This document shows, piece by piece, positions 46,297-55,374 of a stretch of DNA of 64,000 bases. The position numbers and the translations under genes were made by a program. The stretch is from Microbispora oryzae (GTDB lineage Bacteria; Actinomycetota; Actinomycetes; Streptosporangiales; Streptosporangiaceae). The stretch is taken from NCBI RefSeq assembly GCF_017896165.1, contig NZ_JAFCNB010000008.1, positions 1 to 64,000 of the forward strand, given 5' to 3'. The notes beneath the pieces were generated by a model. The model did no database searches. It had not been told where the DNA came from and saw only the letters and a program-made list of their open reading frames with translations. Positions within the stretch are counted from its first letter, which is position 1; every line of letters begins with the position of its first letter.

Positions 46297-48549
46297 TCAC
46301 TTCTTCTTGCGGTAGACGATCTCCTTGTCGCCGCGCGCCGGGTACGCCATGATCAGCAGACGCTGGACGGGCCACTCCTTGTCCGTCCGCTCGTTGGGGA
46401 ACCAGGCGTAGTGGACGCGGATGCGGTAGTGCCCCTTCCGTCCGTTGAGGGACAGATCGGGCAGCACGGTGCCGCTGAGGTCGTCCCGGAGCACGATTTC
46501 GCCCGTGGGGCTCTGGTATCCGACCTCCACGACCGTGTCCCAGCCCTTGATCTCGACGGGTGGGCGGCGCGTGTACGTCTCGAGGGTGACGCACAGGTCG
46601 AAGTCGGAGTGCGTCACCACGGTGAGGGTGCCGGATTGCGAGGAGACCAGCCCGTTGCGGGGGTCCAGGCCCGCGTCGTCCCACTCCTCGCCCTCGTAGG
46701 TCTGCAGGACGCCGTAGTCGGTCCACTGGGGTTCCCTGATCCGGATCGCCTTGGCGGGTTGGATGCGCGGGCGGTGACGCGGTGTCGCGTCGCACATCGC
46801 CTGCGCCTGCGCCTGCATCTCCGCGACTTCCCGCTCCTGCTTGGCCTGCCCGGCCCGGACGACGGCGGCCGCGCTTGGGCAGATGTCGGCGAGAGGGCCG
46901 GTCAGGGCGTCCCTGCTCAGCTTCAGCCGGGCCAGTTCCGGGCGGTCGTCGCGGGTGTAGAGGTCGCAGATCCAGCGTCCGTAGCCGAGCACCTCCTGGT
47001 CGGGCGTGTCGGCGGAGAACTGCCGGAGTCCGTTGTCCCGCCGGCGAGAGGAGCAGACGAATCTCTGCTCGGCGGTGAGCTCGGCGGGTTGCTCCTGTTC
47101 CGGCTGTTCCCACGCTTCGGGCGGGGAACACTGTTGAGCCGTGGTGATCGGGCCCCGATTCCGGTCCGCCGCCGGAACCAGGCAGAGCGTCACCGCCAAG
47201 GCGACAACTGCCACGAGCGCGCGCCCGCGGCTGCGCCGCTCGGGCGGAGCGGTGTACAGGAACAGCAGGAGCAGGGCGGAGGCGGTGAACGCGAAGGCGT
47301 ACCAGAGCGGGGAGATGCCGGCGGAGACCAGTCTGCCGCCCTTGACGAACAGGCTGTCCGGATAGAACGGCAGTTCCCCTGGGAGGAAGGGGTCGGCATC
47401 GGTGAACGCGCTCACGACGCAGGCGGCGGCCAGCGAGAACAGTGTCGCGACCGTCGCACGCACGAGACGGCGGGTACGGCGCAGGACGACCGCGACGATC
47501 AGCAGCGCGGGGACACCGACGCCAGCGAGAAGGTCGAGAGCGAACCAGCAGGCGATGAGTTCGCCGTCGCCGACCTCGCGCACGGCGTCCCACAGCACGT
47601 TGTCCGGCCCGAGCGAGAACGGCGTTCCGTGCGCGAGGAGGTTGACCGCCGCCGGAAGCAGCGGCAGCACGATCGCCACCACGGGGAGCGGCCACCGCCT
47701 GGCGGGCGCCGGCGCGGGCCGCGAGCGGGGCGCCGGATGCCGGAGGCTGCCCAGGTCGTGCGCGGACCGCGCCGACCACACCATCCCGGCGCAGGCGCAC
47801 ACCGCGCCGAGAAGCTCGCCGAAGAGCAGTGGCCAGGGCACTTCGTTCGTGAAGCCGACCGTCACATATCCGGAGGGCTGGAAAAACGACAGGATCATCG
47901 AGGCCACGCCGAACCGCACGGTCGCCGGGCTCCAGCGTGGATCCCGCGCCTGGGCCGCCAGCAGTGACACCATCCACACCAGCCAGATCAGGATCCGCCC
48001 CCAGTACGCGGCGGACAACCAGGCGTACAGGTCCATATCCAGGCCCCACATGACGGAACTGACCGCAGCGTGCGCTGCGACGAGCGATCCCGCCACGAGG
48101 ATGAGGACCCGCAGCCACCGGGGGGTGGTGCCGCGCAGTACGAGGAAGTACAGCCAGGCCAGGGCCAGTTGGACCGGGACGGAGACCAGCGACAGCCACC
48201 AGGCGTACGGGATCGGGACGAGCCAGAGCAGGCCGATCCCGATGTCGACGTAGAGCGTGACCCGCAGCAGGCGGACCGCCCGGCCGTTCCGCGCCGGTTC
48301 GCCGCTCTCGCGGCCGCGCAGCACCAGCCAGTACGCCCAGGACTGCCCGGCGGCGACCACGACCAGCAAGGGGCTGAGCCACCACCACGGCCGAATTGCG
48401 TCGGTCATGAAGCCGGACTGATCCACGACGACGGCCCAGAGGAGGGTGACATCGCCGGTGAACTCTGCGCGGACGGCGAGGGCGATCACGGCGGCCAGGT
48501 AGACCGCCGCGAGAGCGGCCGCGACGCGGCCGAAGCGGTGGCGGCGCAT
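46297..48549 (-). CDS. Large multi-pass membrane protein, unknown function
   Basis: About 750 residues from ATG 48549, with gggag upstream. Roughly twelve hydrophobic helices fill residues 10-480. The remaining ~270 residues are polar and probably extracytoplasmic, with Cys residues and a C-terminal beta-rich part ending in basic KEIVYRKKK. The family is not recognised. It is convergent with the lipoprotein gene, ends 33 bp from it, and could function with it at the cell surface (inference). Confidence 0.65.
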   Translation of the reverse strand: MRRHRFGRVAAALAAVYLAAVIALAVRAEFTGDVTLLWAVVVDQSGFMTDAIRPWWWLSPLLVVVAAGQSWAYWLVLRGRESGEPARNGRAVRLLRVTLYVDIGIGLLWLVPIPYAWWLSLVSVPVQLALAWLYFLVLRGTTPRWLRVLILVAGSLVAAHAAVSSVMWGLDMDLYAWLSAAYWGRILIWLVWMVSLLAAQARDPRWSPATVRFGVASMILSFFQPSGYVTVGFTNEVPWPLLFGELLGAVCACAGMVWSARSAHDLGSLRHPAPRSRPAPAPARRWPLPVVAIVLPLLPAAVNLLAHGTPFSLGPDNVLWDAVREVGDGELIACWFALDLLAGVGVPALLIVAVVLRRTRRLVRATVATLFSLAAACVVSAFTDADPFLPGELPFYPDSLFVKGGRLVSAGISPLWYAFAFTASALLLLFLYTAPPERRSRGRALVAVVALAVTLCLVPAADRNRGPITTAQQCSPPEAWEQPEQEQPAELTAEQRFVCSSRRRDNGLRQFSADTPDQEVLGYGRWICDLYTRDDRPELARLKLSRDALTGPLADICPSAAAVVRAGQAKQEREVAEMQAQAQAMCDATPRHRPRIQPAKAIRIREPQWTDYGVLQTYEGEEWDDAGLDPRNGLVSSQSGTLTVVTHSDFDLCVTLETYTRRPPVEIKGWDTVVEVGYQSPTGEIVLRDDLSGTVLPDLSLNGRKGHYRIRVHYAWFPNERTDKEWPVQRLLIMAYPARGDKEIVYRKKK

Positions 48550-48651
48550 GGGGATACTCCCGGAGGGCGGGGGGGGCGAAGCACCCAACGCTAGCGAGCC
48601 TCCGCGAAGACGATCAAGCCTCGGTTGGGTATCGAGGCGTCGCCGGACCCC

Positions 48652-49704
48652 CTAGGACGTAACCGAAATCGCGTCCGCCGTCTCAGCACCTCGGTAGTAG
48701 TCGGCGAGGGCGGCGAACGCGGCCTTGGGCTCCCATGTCATGTCGGGGTAGGTGTCTCCATGGCGGTCTTCGAAGACCTTGACGATGCCGTAGCTGGCCA
48801 GGTCGAGATCGTCGCGGGGGTCGCCGTCCGGACGGTGCACATGGTCGCGGAGCGCGAAGGTGAACACGAAGACGCTGTCGATCCCTCCGGCGTCGAAGAC
48901 CTCCAGCAGCTCACGCAGATACGCGGCCTGGCCGGCCTCGTCGCGGGCGTACTCACCCTTCAGCCGAACAGGCGCACGGTTCTCGTCGTACTCGACGATG
49001 TCCAGCCCGCGAGCGCCCATGTCGCCGGCACCCTGGAAACTGGCCGCACCGAACTCGGTGATCGCGACCGGCTTTCCCTGCGAGACGAGAGTGCGGACGC
49101 CTTCGGCGAGCTGGTCGGCGACCTCGGCCGACCGGTACAGATCCACGGACATGATGTCGAAGAGCGCCCAGTCGACGCGCTCAGGCGGTATCGAGGCGTA
49201 GGTCACCTTGCCGCCGAAACGCTCCCGGATCACCGCCACGGCCCTGCCGAGGAAGTCGTTGACGCGAGCGCTGACCTCGCCGAGCAGCTCGCGCAGGCGA
49301 GGTGAACTCAACAGCGACTCGACCCGCTCGCCGGTGTGGTCGCCGGGCAGGAATCCCTTGTTCATCAGGCTGAGCTCGGCGCCCGCCACGAACACGACCT
49401 CGGCTCCCCGCCGCCTCACCCGCTCCGCGCGTACGGCGCAGTCGGCGAACAGCGCCAGCGTCTCATCGGCGGTCAGTTCCAGCGGGTAGGGGGAGAACCA
49501 GACCTCGAGGCCGAGGTCGGCGGCGTGCGACGCCGTGAGCTCCATCCGTTCCGGATCGCCGCCGATCACGCGGACCGCGGTGCAGTGCAGGTCGTCACGG
49601 ATGATGCGCAGCTCGCGCTCGACCACCTCCGGGCCGAAGTCCTCGCGTCCTATCCGTCCGTTGTAGACGAAACCGGTGTCGTAGGTGATGCCTCTGGCTC
49701 GCAT
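48652..49704 (-). CDS. TIM-barrel, glycoside-hydrolase-like protein
   Basis: 350 residues, starting MRARGITYDTGFVYNGRIGREDFGPEVVERELRIIRDDLHCTAVRVIGG. The alternating beta/alpha pattern, VFVAGAELSLMN and GKPVAITEFGAASFQGA (a Glu at a strand end, as in retaining glycosidases) suggest a TIM barrel. Similar actinobacterial proteins are often labelled abortive-infection proteins without evidence. It is divergent from a TetR regulator, whose twin palindromes lie between the two starts. The substrate is unknown. Confidence 0.65.
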   Translation of the reverse strand: MRARGITYDTGFVYNGRIGREDFGPEVVERELRIIRDDLHCTAVRVIGGDPERMELTASHAADLGLEVWFSPYPLELTADETLALFADCAVRAERVRRRGAEVVFVAGAELSLMNKGFLPGDHTGERVESLLSSPRLRELLGEVSARVNDFLGRAVAVIRERFGGKVTYASIPPERVDWALFDIMSVDLYRSAEVADQLAEGVRTLVSQGKPVAITEFGAASFQGAGDMGARGLDIVEYDENRAPVRLKGEYARDEAGQAAYLRELLEVFDAGGIDSVFVFTFALRDHVHRPDGDPRDDLDLASYGIVKVFEDRHGDTYPDMTWEPKAAFAALADYYRGAETADAISVTS

Positions 49705-49725
49705 GTCACACTCTCTCTCATTTAC

Positions 49726-49800
49726 GGTACGGACCGTACCCTAAGTGCCGAGACGGGCGCGCGGCAACCCAGAATGGGAGGGTCCGATCGGTACGGATCG
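49726..49800. promoter_or_regulatory. TetR operator sites between TIM-barrel gene and tetR
   Basis: Site 1 is the perfect 15-bp palindrome GGTACGGACCGTACC (49726-49740). Site 2 is CGATCGGTACGGATCG (49785-49800), a 16-bp near-palindrome that shares the GGTACGG core. Both lie in the 107-bp divergent region. Confidence 0.8.
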
Positions 49801-49811
49801 AGGGAAGGGCC

Positions 49812-50432
49812 ATGGCGGGTGACCCCATGAGGCGGCCGGGCGCCGGGCAGACGCGGCGACGCGGAGCCGCCCTGGAGGAGGCGATCCTGCGCGCCGCGGC
49901 GGACGAACTCACCGAATCCGGGTACGGCGGGATGACCATCGACAAGGTCGCCGCCCGCGCCGGGACCAACAAGAACGCCATCTACCGCCGCTGGCCGAAC
50001 CGCCTCGCGCTCGGCATCGCCGCCTATCGGCAGCTGTCCACGACAGTCCCGATCCCCGACACCGGCGAGCTGCGCGGCGACGTCCTGGAACTGCTACGCG
50101 GAGCGAACCGCCACTGGAGCTCCCCCCTTGGCGCGATCCTGCGCGACCTCGTCGCCGCGGCCGGCGGCGCGTCGGAACTTCTCGCACAGTTGCCGGAACA
50201 GTCCGGCGACGCCGCGGCGGCCCCCTGGCTGACCGTCCTCGGGCGCGCCGTCGCCCGCGGTGAGGCCTCCCCCGAAGCGCTCCATCCACGGGTCGCCACC
50301 GTGGCCGTCGTCCTGCTGCGCAACGAATTCGTCATGCGCGGGGCCCCCACCGCACCCGACGACGTCCTCGTCGAGATCGCCGACGAGGTGTACCTACCAC
50401 TGGTGCGGAAACGCGCCACGACCCCCGGCTGA
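49812..50432 (+). CDS. TetR family transcriptional regulator
   Basis: 206 residues. RRGAALEEAILRAAADELTESGYGGMTIDKVAARAGTNKNAIYRRWPNRLALGIAAYRQ is a TetR N-terminal domain of the AcrR type with YRRW recognition helix end, followed by a helical ligand-binding part. Likely represses itself and the divergent TIM-barrel gene. Confidence 0.92.
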   Translation: MAGDPMRRPGAGQTRRRGAALEEAILRAAADELTESGYGGMTIDKVAARAGTNKNAIYRRWPNRLALGIAAYRQLSTTVPIPDTGELRGDVLELLRGANRHWSSPLGAILRDLVAAAGGASELLAQLPEQSGDAAAAPWLTVLGRAVARGEASPEALHPRVATVAVVLLRNEFVMRGAPTAPDDVLVEIADEVYLPLVRKRATTPG

Positions 50433-50459
50433 TCCTTCGCGGGCGCGCCCCGCAAAGAA

Positions 50460-50490
50460 GAGACCGGTCCCGCCAGACGGAACCGGCCTC
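50460..50490 (-). terminator. Terminator next to the degenerate tRNA-Ala remnant
   Basis: Imperfect hairpin with arms GAGaCCGGTcCC / GGaACCGGcCTC around GCCAGAC. On the minus strand it ends in TCTCTTCTTTG, so it would terminate transcription coming from the tRNA fragment at 50501-50530, just as the terminator at 53167-53198 does beside the second fragment. Confidence 0.6.
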
Positions 50491-50500
50491 TGCCGTGGTG

Positions 50501-50530
50501 AAGCTATGGGGACCCCAGATCACTTCGATG
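50501..50530 (-). pseudogene. Degenerate tRNA-Ala 3' remnant (old att scar)
   Basis: AAGCTATGGG, then GACCCCAGAT and CACTTCGATG match the 3' tRNA fragment at 53218-53259, apart from a 6-bp deletion (the T-loop) and a few changes. A terminator follows on the minus strand in the same relative position. It may be an ancient att site of an element whose remains lie between here and 53.2 kb. Confidence 0.6.
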
Positions 50531-50556
50531 GGAACGCGGGCAGCCGGACCCGTTGT

Positions 50557-51066
50557 TCACTCGCCGGTGGCCCCGTCGATGCGCTCGCGCAGCAGGTCGG
50601 CGTGCCCGTTGTGCCGGGCGTACTCCTCGATCATGTGGATGAGAATCCAGCGCAGCGAGTAGTGGACGCCCTCCCGGCCCGTCTTCGTAGTCGCGTCCAG
50701 GTCGGCACAGGCGGCCTCGGCCGCTCGCGCGTGCTCGATCTCCTCCCGCCAGGTGGCGAAGGCCTCCTCAGCGGAGGCGGTGCCTGCGTTGTCGAACTCG
50801 CCATCCGGGTCATCGTCGCTGAAATAGATCCTGCCGAGGCCCTCGCCGTTCAGTCGCCGCCGGAACCACGTCCGCTCGACGTCGGCCATATGGCGGACAA
50901 GGCCGAGGAGGGACAGGGTCGAGGGTGGCACGGAACGCGTGCGAAGCTGATCCTCGGTAAGCCCCGCGCACTTGACCGCGAGCGTCTCCCGGTGCCAGTC
51001 GAGCCAGGAGCGGAGCATCTCTCGCTCGCCCGCTACCACTGGTGGATCTGTACGGTTATCAGCCAT
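50557..51066 (-). CDS. DinB family protein (DUF664)
   Basis: About 169 residues from ATG 51066 (MADNRTDPPVVAGEREMLRSWLDWHRETLAVKCAGL), with GGAG upstream. The four-helix DinB fold is indicated by STLSLLGLVRHMADVERTWF and YSLRWILIHMIEEYARHNGHADLLRERIDG, with metal-binding His residues in RHM and HNGHAD. These proteins may be mycothiol- or bacillithiol-dependent enzymes. It lies between the two tRNA-Ala remnants. Confidence 0.85.
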   Translation of the reverse strand: MADNRTDPPVVAGEREMLRSWLDWHRETLAVKCAGLTEDQLRTRSVPPSTLSLLGLVRHMADVERTWFRRRLNGEGLGRIYFSDDDPDGEFDNAGTASAEEAFATWREEIEHARAAEAACADLDATTKTGREGVHYSLRWILIHMIEEYARHNGHADLLRERIDGATGE

Positions 51067-52215
<1,149 letters not shown>

Positions 52216-52230
52216 CCGCCTGGAGCCGAC

Positions 52231-52800
52231 ATGATCAGCGCTCGCGATGTCGTCGAGCAAGCAGGCGTCGATGTGAATGAACTGATCGACCGGCTCACCT
52301 CCGCCGCAACAGCGGAGCTGAGCGCCGTCTACCGCTACACAATCCTGACCGCTTATCCGCTCGGTTTCGCCGATGAGGAACTACGCCAGATCCTCAAAGA
52401 CGTCCGCGATGAGGATCGCCACCACTTCGACGCACTCGTCAACCGCATCTACGAACTGGACGGCACGCTTCCCGAGGACATCCGGCAGTTCCTGGGAGGC
52501 GGGCATGCGTCGCCGTGGGGATTCCCCGGCGACGCGCGGGATCCGGTCACGACACTCATCGAAGACGTACGACGCGCCGTCCACCCCTACGGCGGCCTGT
52601 GCGACCTCACCGAAGGCAGAGATCAACGCACCTTCGTGCTGGCCCAGGCGATCCGCAACGAGAAGATCGAACACGTGGCCTGGCTGGAAGAGTTCCTCAG
52701 CGCAGGACCGCCTGCGCGCTTCCGCCCCGGCTTCCGCGGCCGTTCCCCCTTCCTCGCCCGTCTGGCTGTCGCCTCCGAGGGGACCGAACCAACAGCGTGA
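52231..52800 (+). CDS. Ferritin-like protein
   Basis: 189 residues. The ferritin-fold iron ligands are visible as AELSAVYRYTILTAYPLG...DEDRHHFDALVNRIYEL and RNEKIEHVAWLEEFL, with Glu/His residues spaced as in DPS-like and bacterioferritin-like proteins. It probably binds a di-iron centre. It starts after the aquaporin gene in the same direction and is followed by a strong terminator. Confidence 0.78.
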   Translation: MISARDVVEQAGVDVNELIDRLTSAATAELSAVYRYTILTAYPLGFADEELRQILKDVRDEDRHHFDALVNRIYELDGTLPEDIRQFLGGGHASPWGFPGDARDPVTTLIEDVRRAVHPYGGLCDLTEGRDQRTFVLAQAIRNEKIEHVAWLEEFLSAGPPARFRPGFRGRSPFLARLAVASEGTEPTA

Positions 52801-52872
52801 CCTCATCACGCCGACACCGCGCCCGTGGCAGGGGTCGCTTCGCACGTCGGGCCCGTACTCCTGTACGGACGG

Positions 52873-52908
52873 CAGAGGCCCCCTCCTGATCACGGGAGGG
52901 GGCCTCTG
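52873..52908 (+). terminator. Strong hairpin terminator after the ferritin-like gene
   Basis: Arms CAGAGGCCCCCTCC and GGAGGGGGCCTCTG with an 8-nt loop (tgatcacg), 72 bp after the stop codon. No long U-tract follows, but the stem is strong. Confidence 0.75.
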
Positions 52909-53166
52909 AGCCGGAGCCACCTTGAGGAGACCCCAGAGCTTCTGTTCGATCGCCAGCGCCGTTCAGAGGCGTGTGCGCGACCTGACGGCCCAGCGAAGCC
53001 CTCACCCTCGCCCAGACCACGGCCCTGCTTATAGAGGGCCGCCAAGTCATCCTCCCCGCACGCGTACGTGCCGCTCAGTCTCACGACGGGCACCGCACCG
53101 AAGAAGGGCCGGGCCCGATCAGGAGAGGTTCGCCACAGGATCATGGCGACGACCCCAAGATCGGAA

Positions 53167-53198
53167 AAGGGGCCCCGGAGGAACCTCCGAGACCCCTT
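53167..53198 (-). terminator. Terminator of the original tRNA-Ala locus
   Basis: Two-part stem: AAGGGG/CCCCTT outside and CGGAGG/CCTCCG inside, loop AA. On the minus strand it runs into CCCCTTTTCC. It sits 19 bp downstream of the tRNA-Ala 3' end in transcription direction, as expected of the native tRNA terminator left behind by integration. Confidence 0.7.
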
Positions 53199-53217
53199 CT
53201 CACCTGCAAAATCGTTG

Positions 53218-53259
53218 TGGAGCTATGGGGATTTGAACCCCAGACCCCTTCGATGCGAA
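53218..53259 (-). mobile_element. tRNA-Ala 3' fragment: att site and left boundary of an AICE
   Basis: On the minus strand it reads from the anticodon loop (TTCGCAT, anticodon CGC) through CGAAG, the T-arm TGGGG-TTCAAAT-CCCCA and acceptor TAGCTCC with discriminator A. The acceptor half would allow the G3-U70 pair of tRNA-Ala. The 5' half is missing: the sequence before the loop (CTTGC) does not pair with CGAAG. Site-specific integration into a tRNA 3' end leaves just such a fragment beside the old terminator. The element extends to the right and beyond the window; the restored tRNA should be at its far end. Confidence 0.75.
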
Positions 53260-53579
53260 GCAAGTCAGGTGAGTCGATCTAGGTCGGGGTGAGTCGATCG
53301 GGGAGGCCCTCACCTGCATCAATGCCCTGAGGAGATCACGGTGAGTCCGGAAGCATCGGAACGCGCTGGCTCCCTGATTTGGCTCCCCTTCAGGAGGAAG
53401 CTCTTCTCGTGCATAAGCCGAAGTGAACCGACGGTCCCGAGCGAGAGCCGCTGTACAACGTACTGAGCTGCAACCATCCTCGTCGCACCTTTGAGCTGGG
53501 CCGTCCTCGCCACCTGACCGCTGCTCTTGAATCCGTAAATGCTTGGCTCTCGCAAGACGGCTCGGGGAAGATGTAGAGC

Positions 53580-55223
53580 ATGGCAAACTCAGACGTCGAA
53601 GGTGTTGATCTTTCAGTCCTAGCGTGGGTACACGCTGCTGTAGGCGAGAAGCTGGTCGCCTATTTGCTCAGCTGCGAGCAGGACCGTGTCCACCAATTTC
53701 TATCGGGCGACGCGCCGTTCAGCCAAGAGCAGAGTGATGTCGTCGCCGCATTCGCCAATTTAAGACGAATGATACCTAACGATTTCGACCTAGCTCGCAG
53801 CCGGGAAGTAGTCACCGGCTGGCTTACTTTGGATAGGCAAAACGATCGCTCTGTAGCCAGAAATATGCATGAACACACAAGCGGAGGACAAGCGGACGTT
53901 CCAGCACGAGATGACCTACAAAGGTCCCTTATTTCTCTTGCCTTGGACGCCTACCCGGCCTTCCTCCTGCCTGCAGAACCCTCTCCCATTCCCCTGATGG
54001 ACGAGACCAGCTTCCGAGTGACTCAAGCGATATACAGACACCCAGAGGCTGAGGCATTCTGTGAACTCTTCCTCCACGAACCCGCTCTTGAGACCGCCTT
54101 TCAAAGAGTGGAAGGTTCGGGGCATGTTGCGATGGTCTACCGAAGCACTGGCCAGGGAGGCACGCTCCAACTATTAATGATTCCACACATAATACTCAAC
54201 TTGACTTGGCGGCATATAGAGGATAACGCCTCTTCCCCTGAAGCATTTGCTGTGCAAGCAGTAAGAGAGCTTCAGTTGATACGTGCAGCCCTCTCCGGAC
54301 GCCCCCGCTCCATAAGCGCCAAGTTCGCATTCACTGGCATCATCTTACCGCCGGGGTCTCAGTTCGATATCGACGGCGGACAAGTACGGCCATTCACTGA
54401 AGCCGAGAAGCGGCTTGCGCCTCCTTCATTGGATGGCCAGGTAAGCTCAACGGATAGTTCAGGCAATACCACTGTAGCCAACTATGCGGGAGATGTTGTA
54501 GTCGAGTATAAGATTCCCTACAGAGTACGGATCGAGCGGCACGACGCAACCGAAGCTAATTCCTTCCCTGAGGATATGCGCCCACCCATTGCCTTGGGAA
54601 AAATGCTCACACGTCTGCGCTTCAGCCTAATGCTGGCCGTAGAGCGCGAATTCCGTGTTCAACTCATTCCAACGTGGACATACTTTGATGATCCGCTGAG
54701 CACTGGCATTAATCTCAGCTGGAACGACCCTCGCCAAGGTGCCGGCTTCGTACCGACTCAGCTCAGTGAAGAGGAAGTAAGAGCATGGAGCGAACTCTAT
54801 AGACGGCTGAATGCGCCTGAGGTAGAAAGGATCGACCTTGCACTGTCCCGCATACTGCGGGCTGTTGCTGAGCGTCGGGACCCCGGTGATGTACTCATCG
54901 ACTCCGTAATCGCGTGGGAGAACCTATTCGGCACCAGAGAGGGTGAACCTACGTTCCGCATAACGATGAGCCTTGCGACGCTCCTAGAGACCGAGCCAGC
55001 CGCACGAGAGAAACTGAGAAGCTCACTTAGCTCCATATACCGCCTACGAAGCAACGTCGTGCACGGCAGCGACGAACTCAAGGCAGATGACTATCCTCGA
55101 TGCCAAGAAGCTCTCGATATCGCCATACGGTCGGTACGAGCGCTCATTATGCAGCGGCCCGATATTCTTCGGCTTCCCGATGGAGGAAGGCGGAGCACAG
55201 CGCTCCTGTTGGGGGTTACGTGA
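53580..55223 (+). CDS. HEPN domain protein (Apea-like C-terminus), cargo gene
   Basis: 547 residues. The C-terminal region (about 415-530) is a HEPN helical bundle, LALSRILRAVAERRDPGDVLIDSVIAWENLFGT...TEPAAREKLRSSLSSIYRLRSNVVHGSDEL, containing RSNVVH (Arg490, His495), the Rx4H motif of HEPN ribonucleases. The rest is mixed alpha/beta with no recognised domain. Many HEPN_Apea proteins are anti-phage effectors. The gene is the first inside the element and has visibly lower GC than the host genes. It is followed by a membrane NTPase gene after a 151-bp gap. Confidence 0.75.
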   Translation: MANSDVEGVDLSVLAWVHAAVGEKLVAYLLSCEQDRVHQFLSGDAPFSQEQSDVVAAFANLRRMIPNDFDLARSREVVTGWLTLDRQNDRSVARNMHEHTSGGQADVPARDDLQRSLISLALDAYPAFLLPAEPSPIPLMDETSFRVTQAIYRHPEAEAFCELFLHEPALETAFQRVEGSGHVAMVYRSTGQGGTLQLLMIPHIILNLTWRHIEDNASSPEAFAVQAVRELQLIRAALSGRPRSISAKFAFTGIILPPGSQFDIDGGQVRPFTEAEKRLAPPSLDGQVSSTDSSGNTTVANYAGDVVVEYKIPYRVRIERHDATEANSFPEDMRPPIALGKMLTRLRFSLMLAVEREFRVQLIPTWTYFDDPLSTGINLSWNDPRQGAGFVPTQLSEEEVRAWSELYRRLNAPEVERIDLALSRILRAVAERRDPGDVLIDSVIAWENLFGTREGEPTFRITMSLATLLETEPAAREKLRSSLSSIYRLRSNVVHGSDELKADDYPRCQEALDIAIRSVRALIMQRPDILRLPDGGRRSTALLLGVT

Positions 55224-55228
55224 GGCGA

Positions 55229-55254
55229 GCGAGAGCATTGTTCCTTGCTCTCGC
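55229..55254 (+). repeat. Inverted repeat after the HEPN gene
   Basis: GCGAGAGCA / TGCTCTCGC with an 8-nt loop, starting 6 bp after the stop codon. No U-tract follows. It may slow decay or partly attenuate transcription into the NTPase gene. Confidence 0.55.
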
Positions 55255-55374
55255 CCCATCCTGAGGAACTTAAATCTCACTGCTGCGTTAGGTTTGTAAC
55301 GATGGCACCTCGGACCGCGACTAATAGACAGCGCCGCCAGAAGTGTCACCTATCGCGGAGAGTGGCTAGCTGTA

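Larger units (their letters stand above)
52801..53579. other. Boundary region of the mobile element
   Basis: No gene supported. Holds a strong terminator (52873), a second terminator (53167), the tRNA-Ala att fragment (53218-53259), and two GGTGAGTCGATC direct repeats starting 20 bp apart at 53268 and 53288. The base composition changes to AT-richer sequence after about 53.3 kb. Confidence 0.65.

Noticed and set aside
45881-48388. Large minus-strand frame overlapping the membrane protein gene and the lipoprotein gene
   Set aside because: Overlaps the membrane protein in another frame and reads antisense through the lipoprotein; Arg/Gly/Ala-rich, no hydrophobic pattern. The 46297-48549 frame has clear membrane helices.
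53200-53586. Minus-strand ORF across the tRNA-Ala fragment
   Set aside because: Its C-terminus (SGVQIPIAP-like) is the typical false translation of a tRNA 3' end; no other coding evidence.
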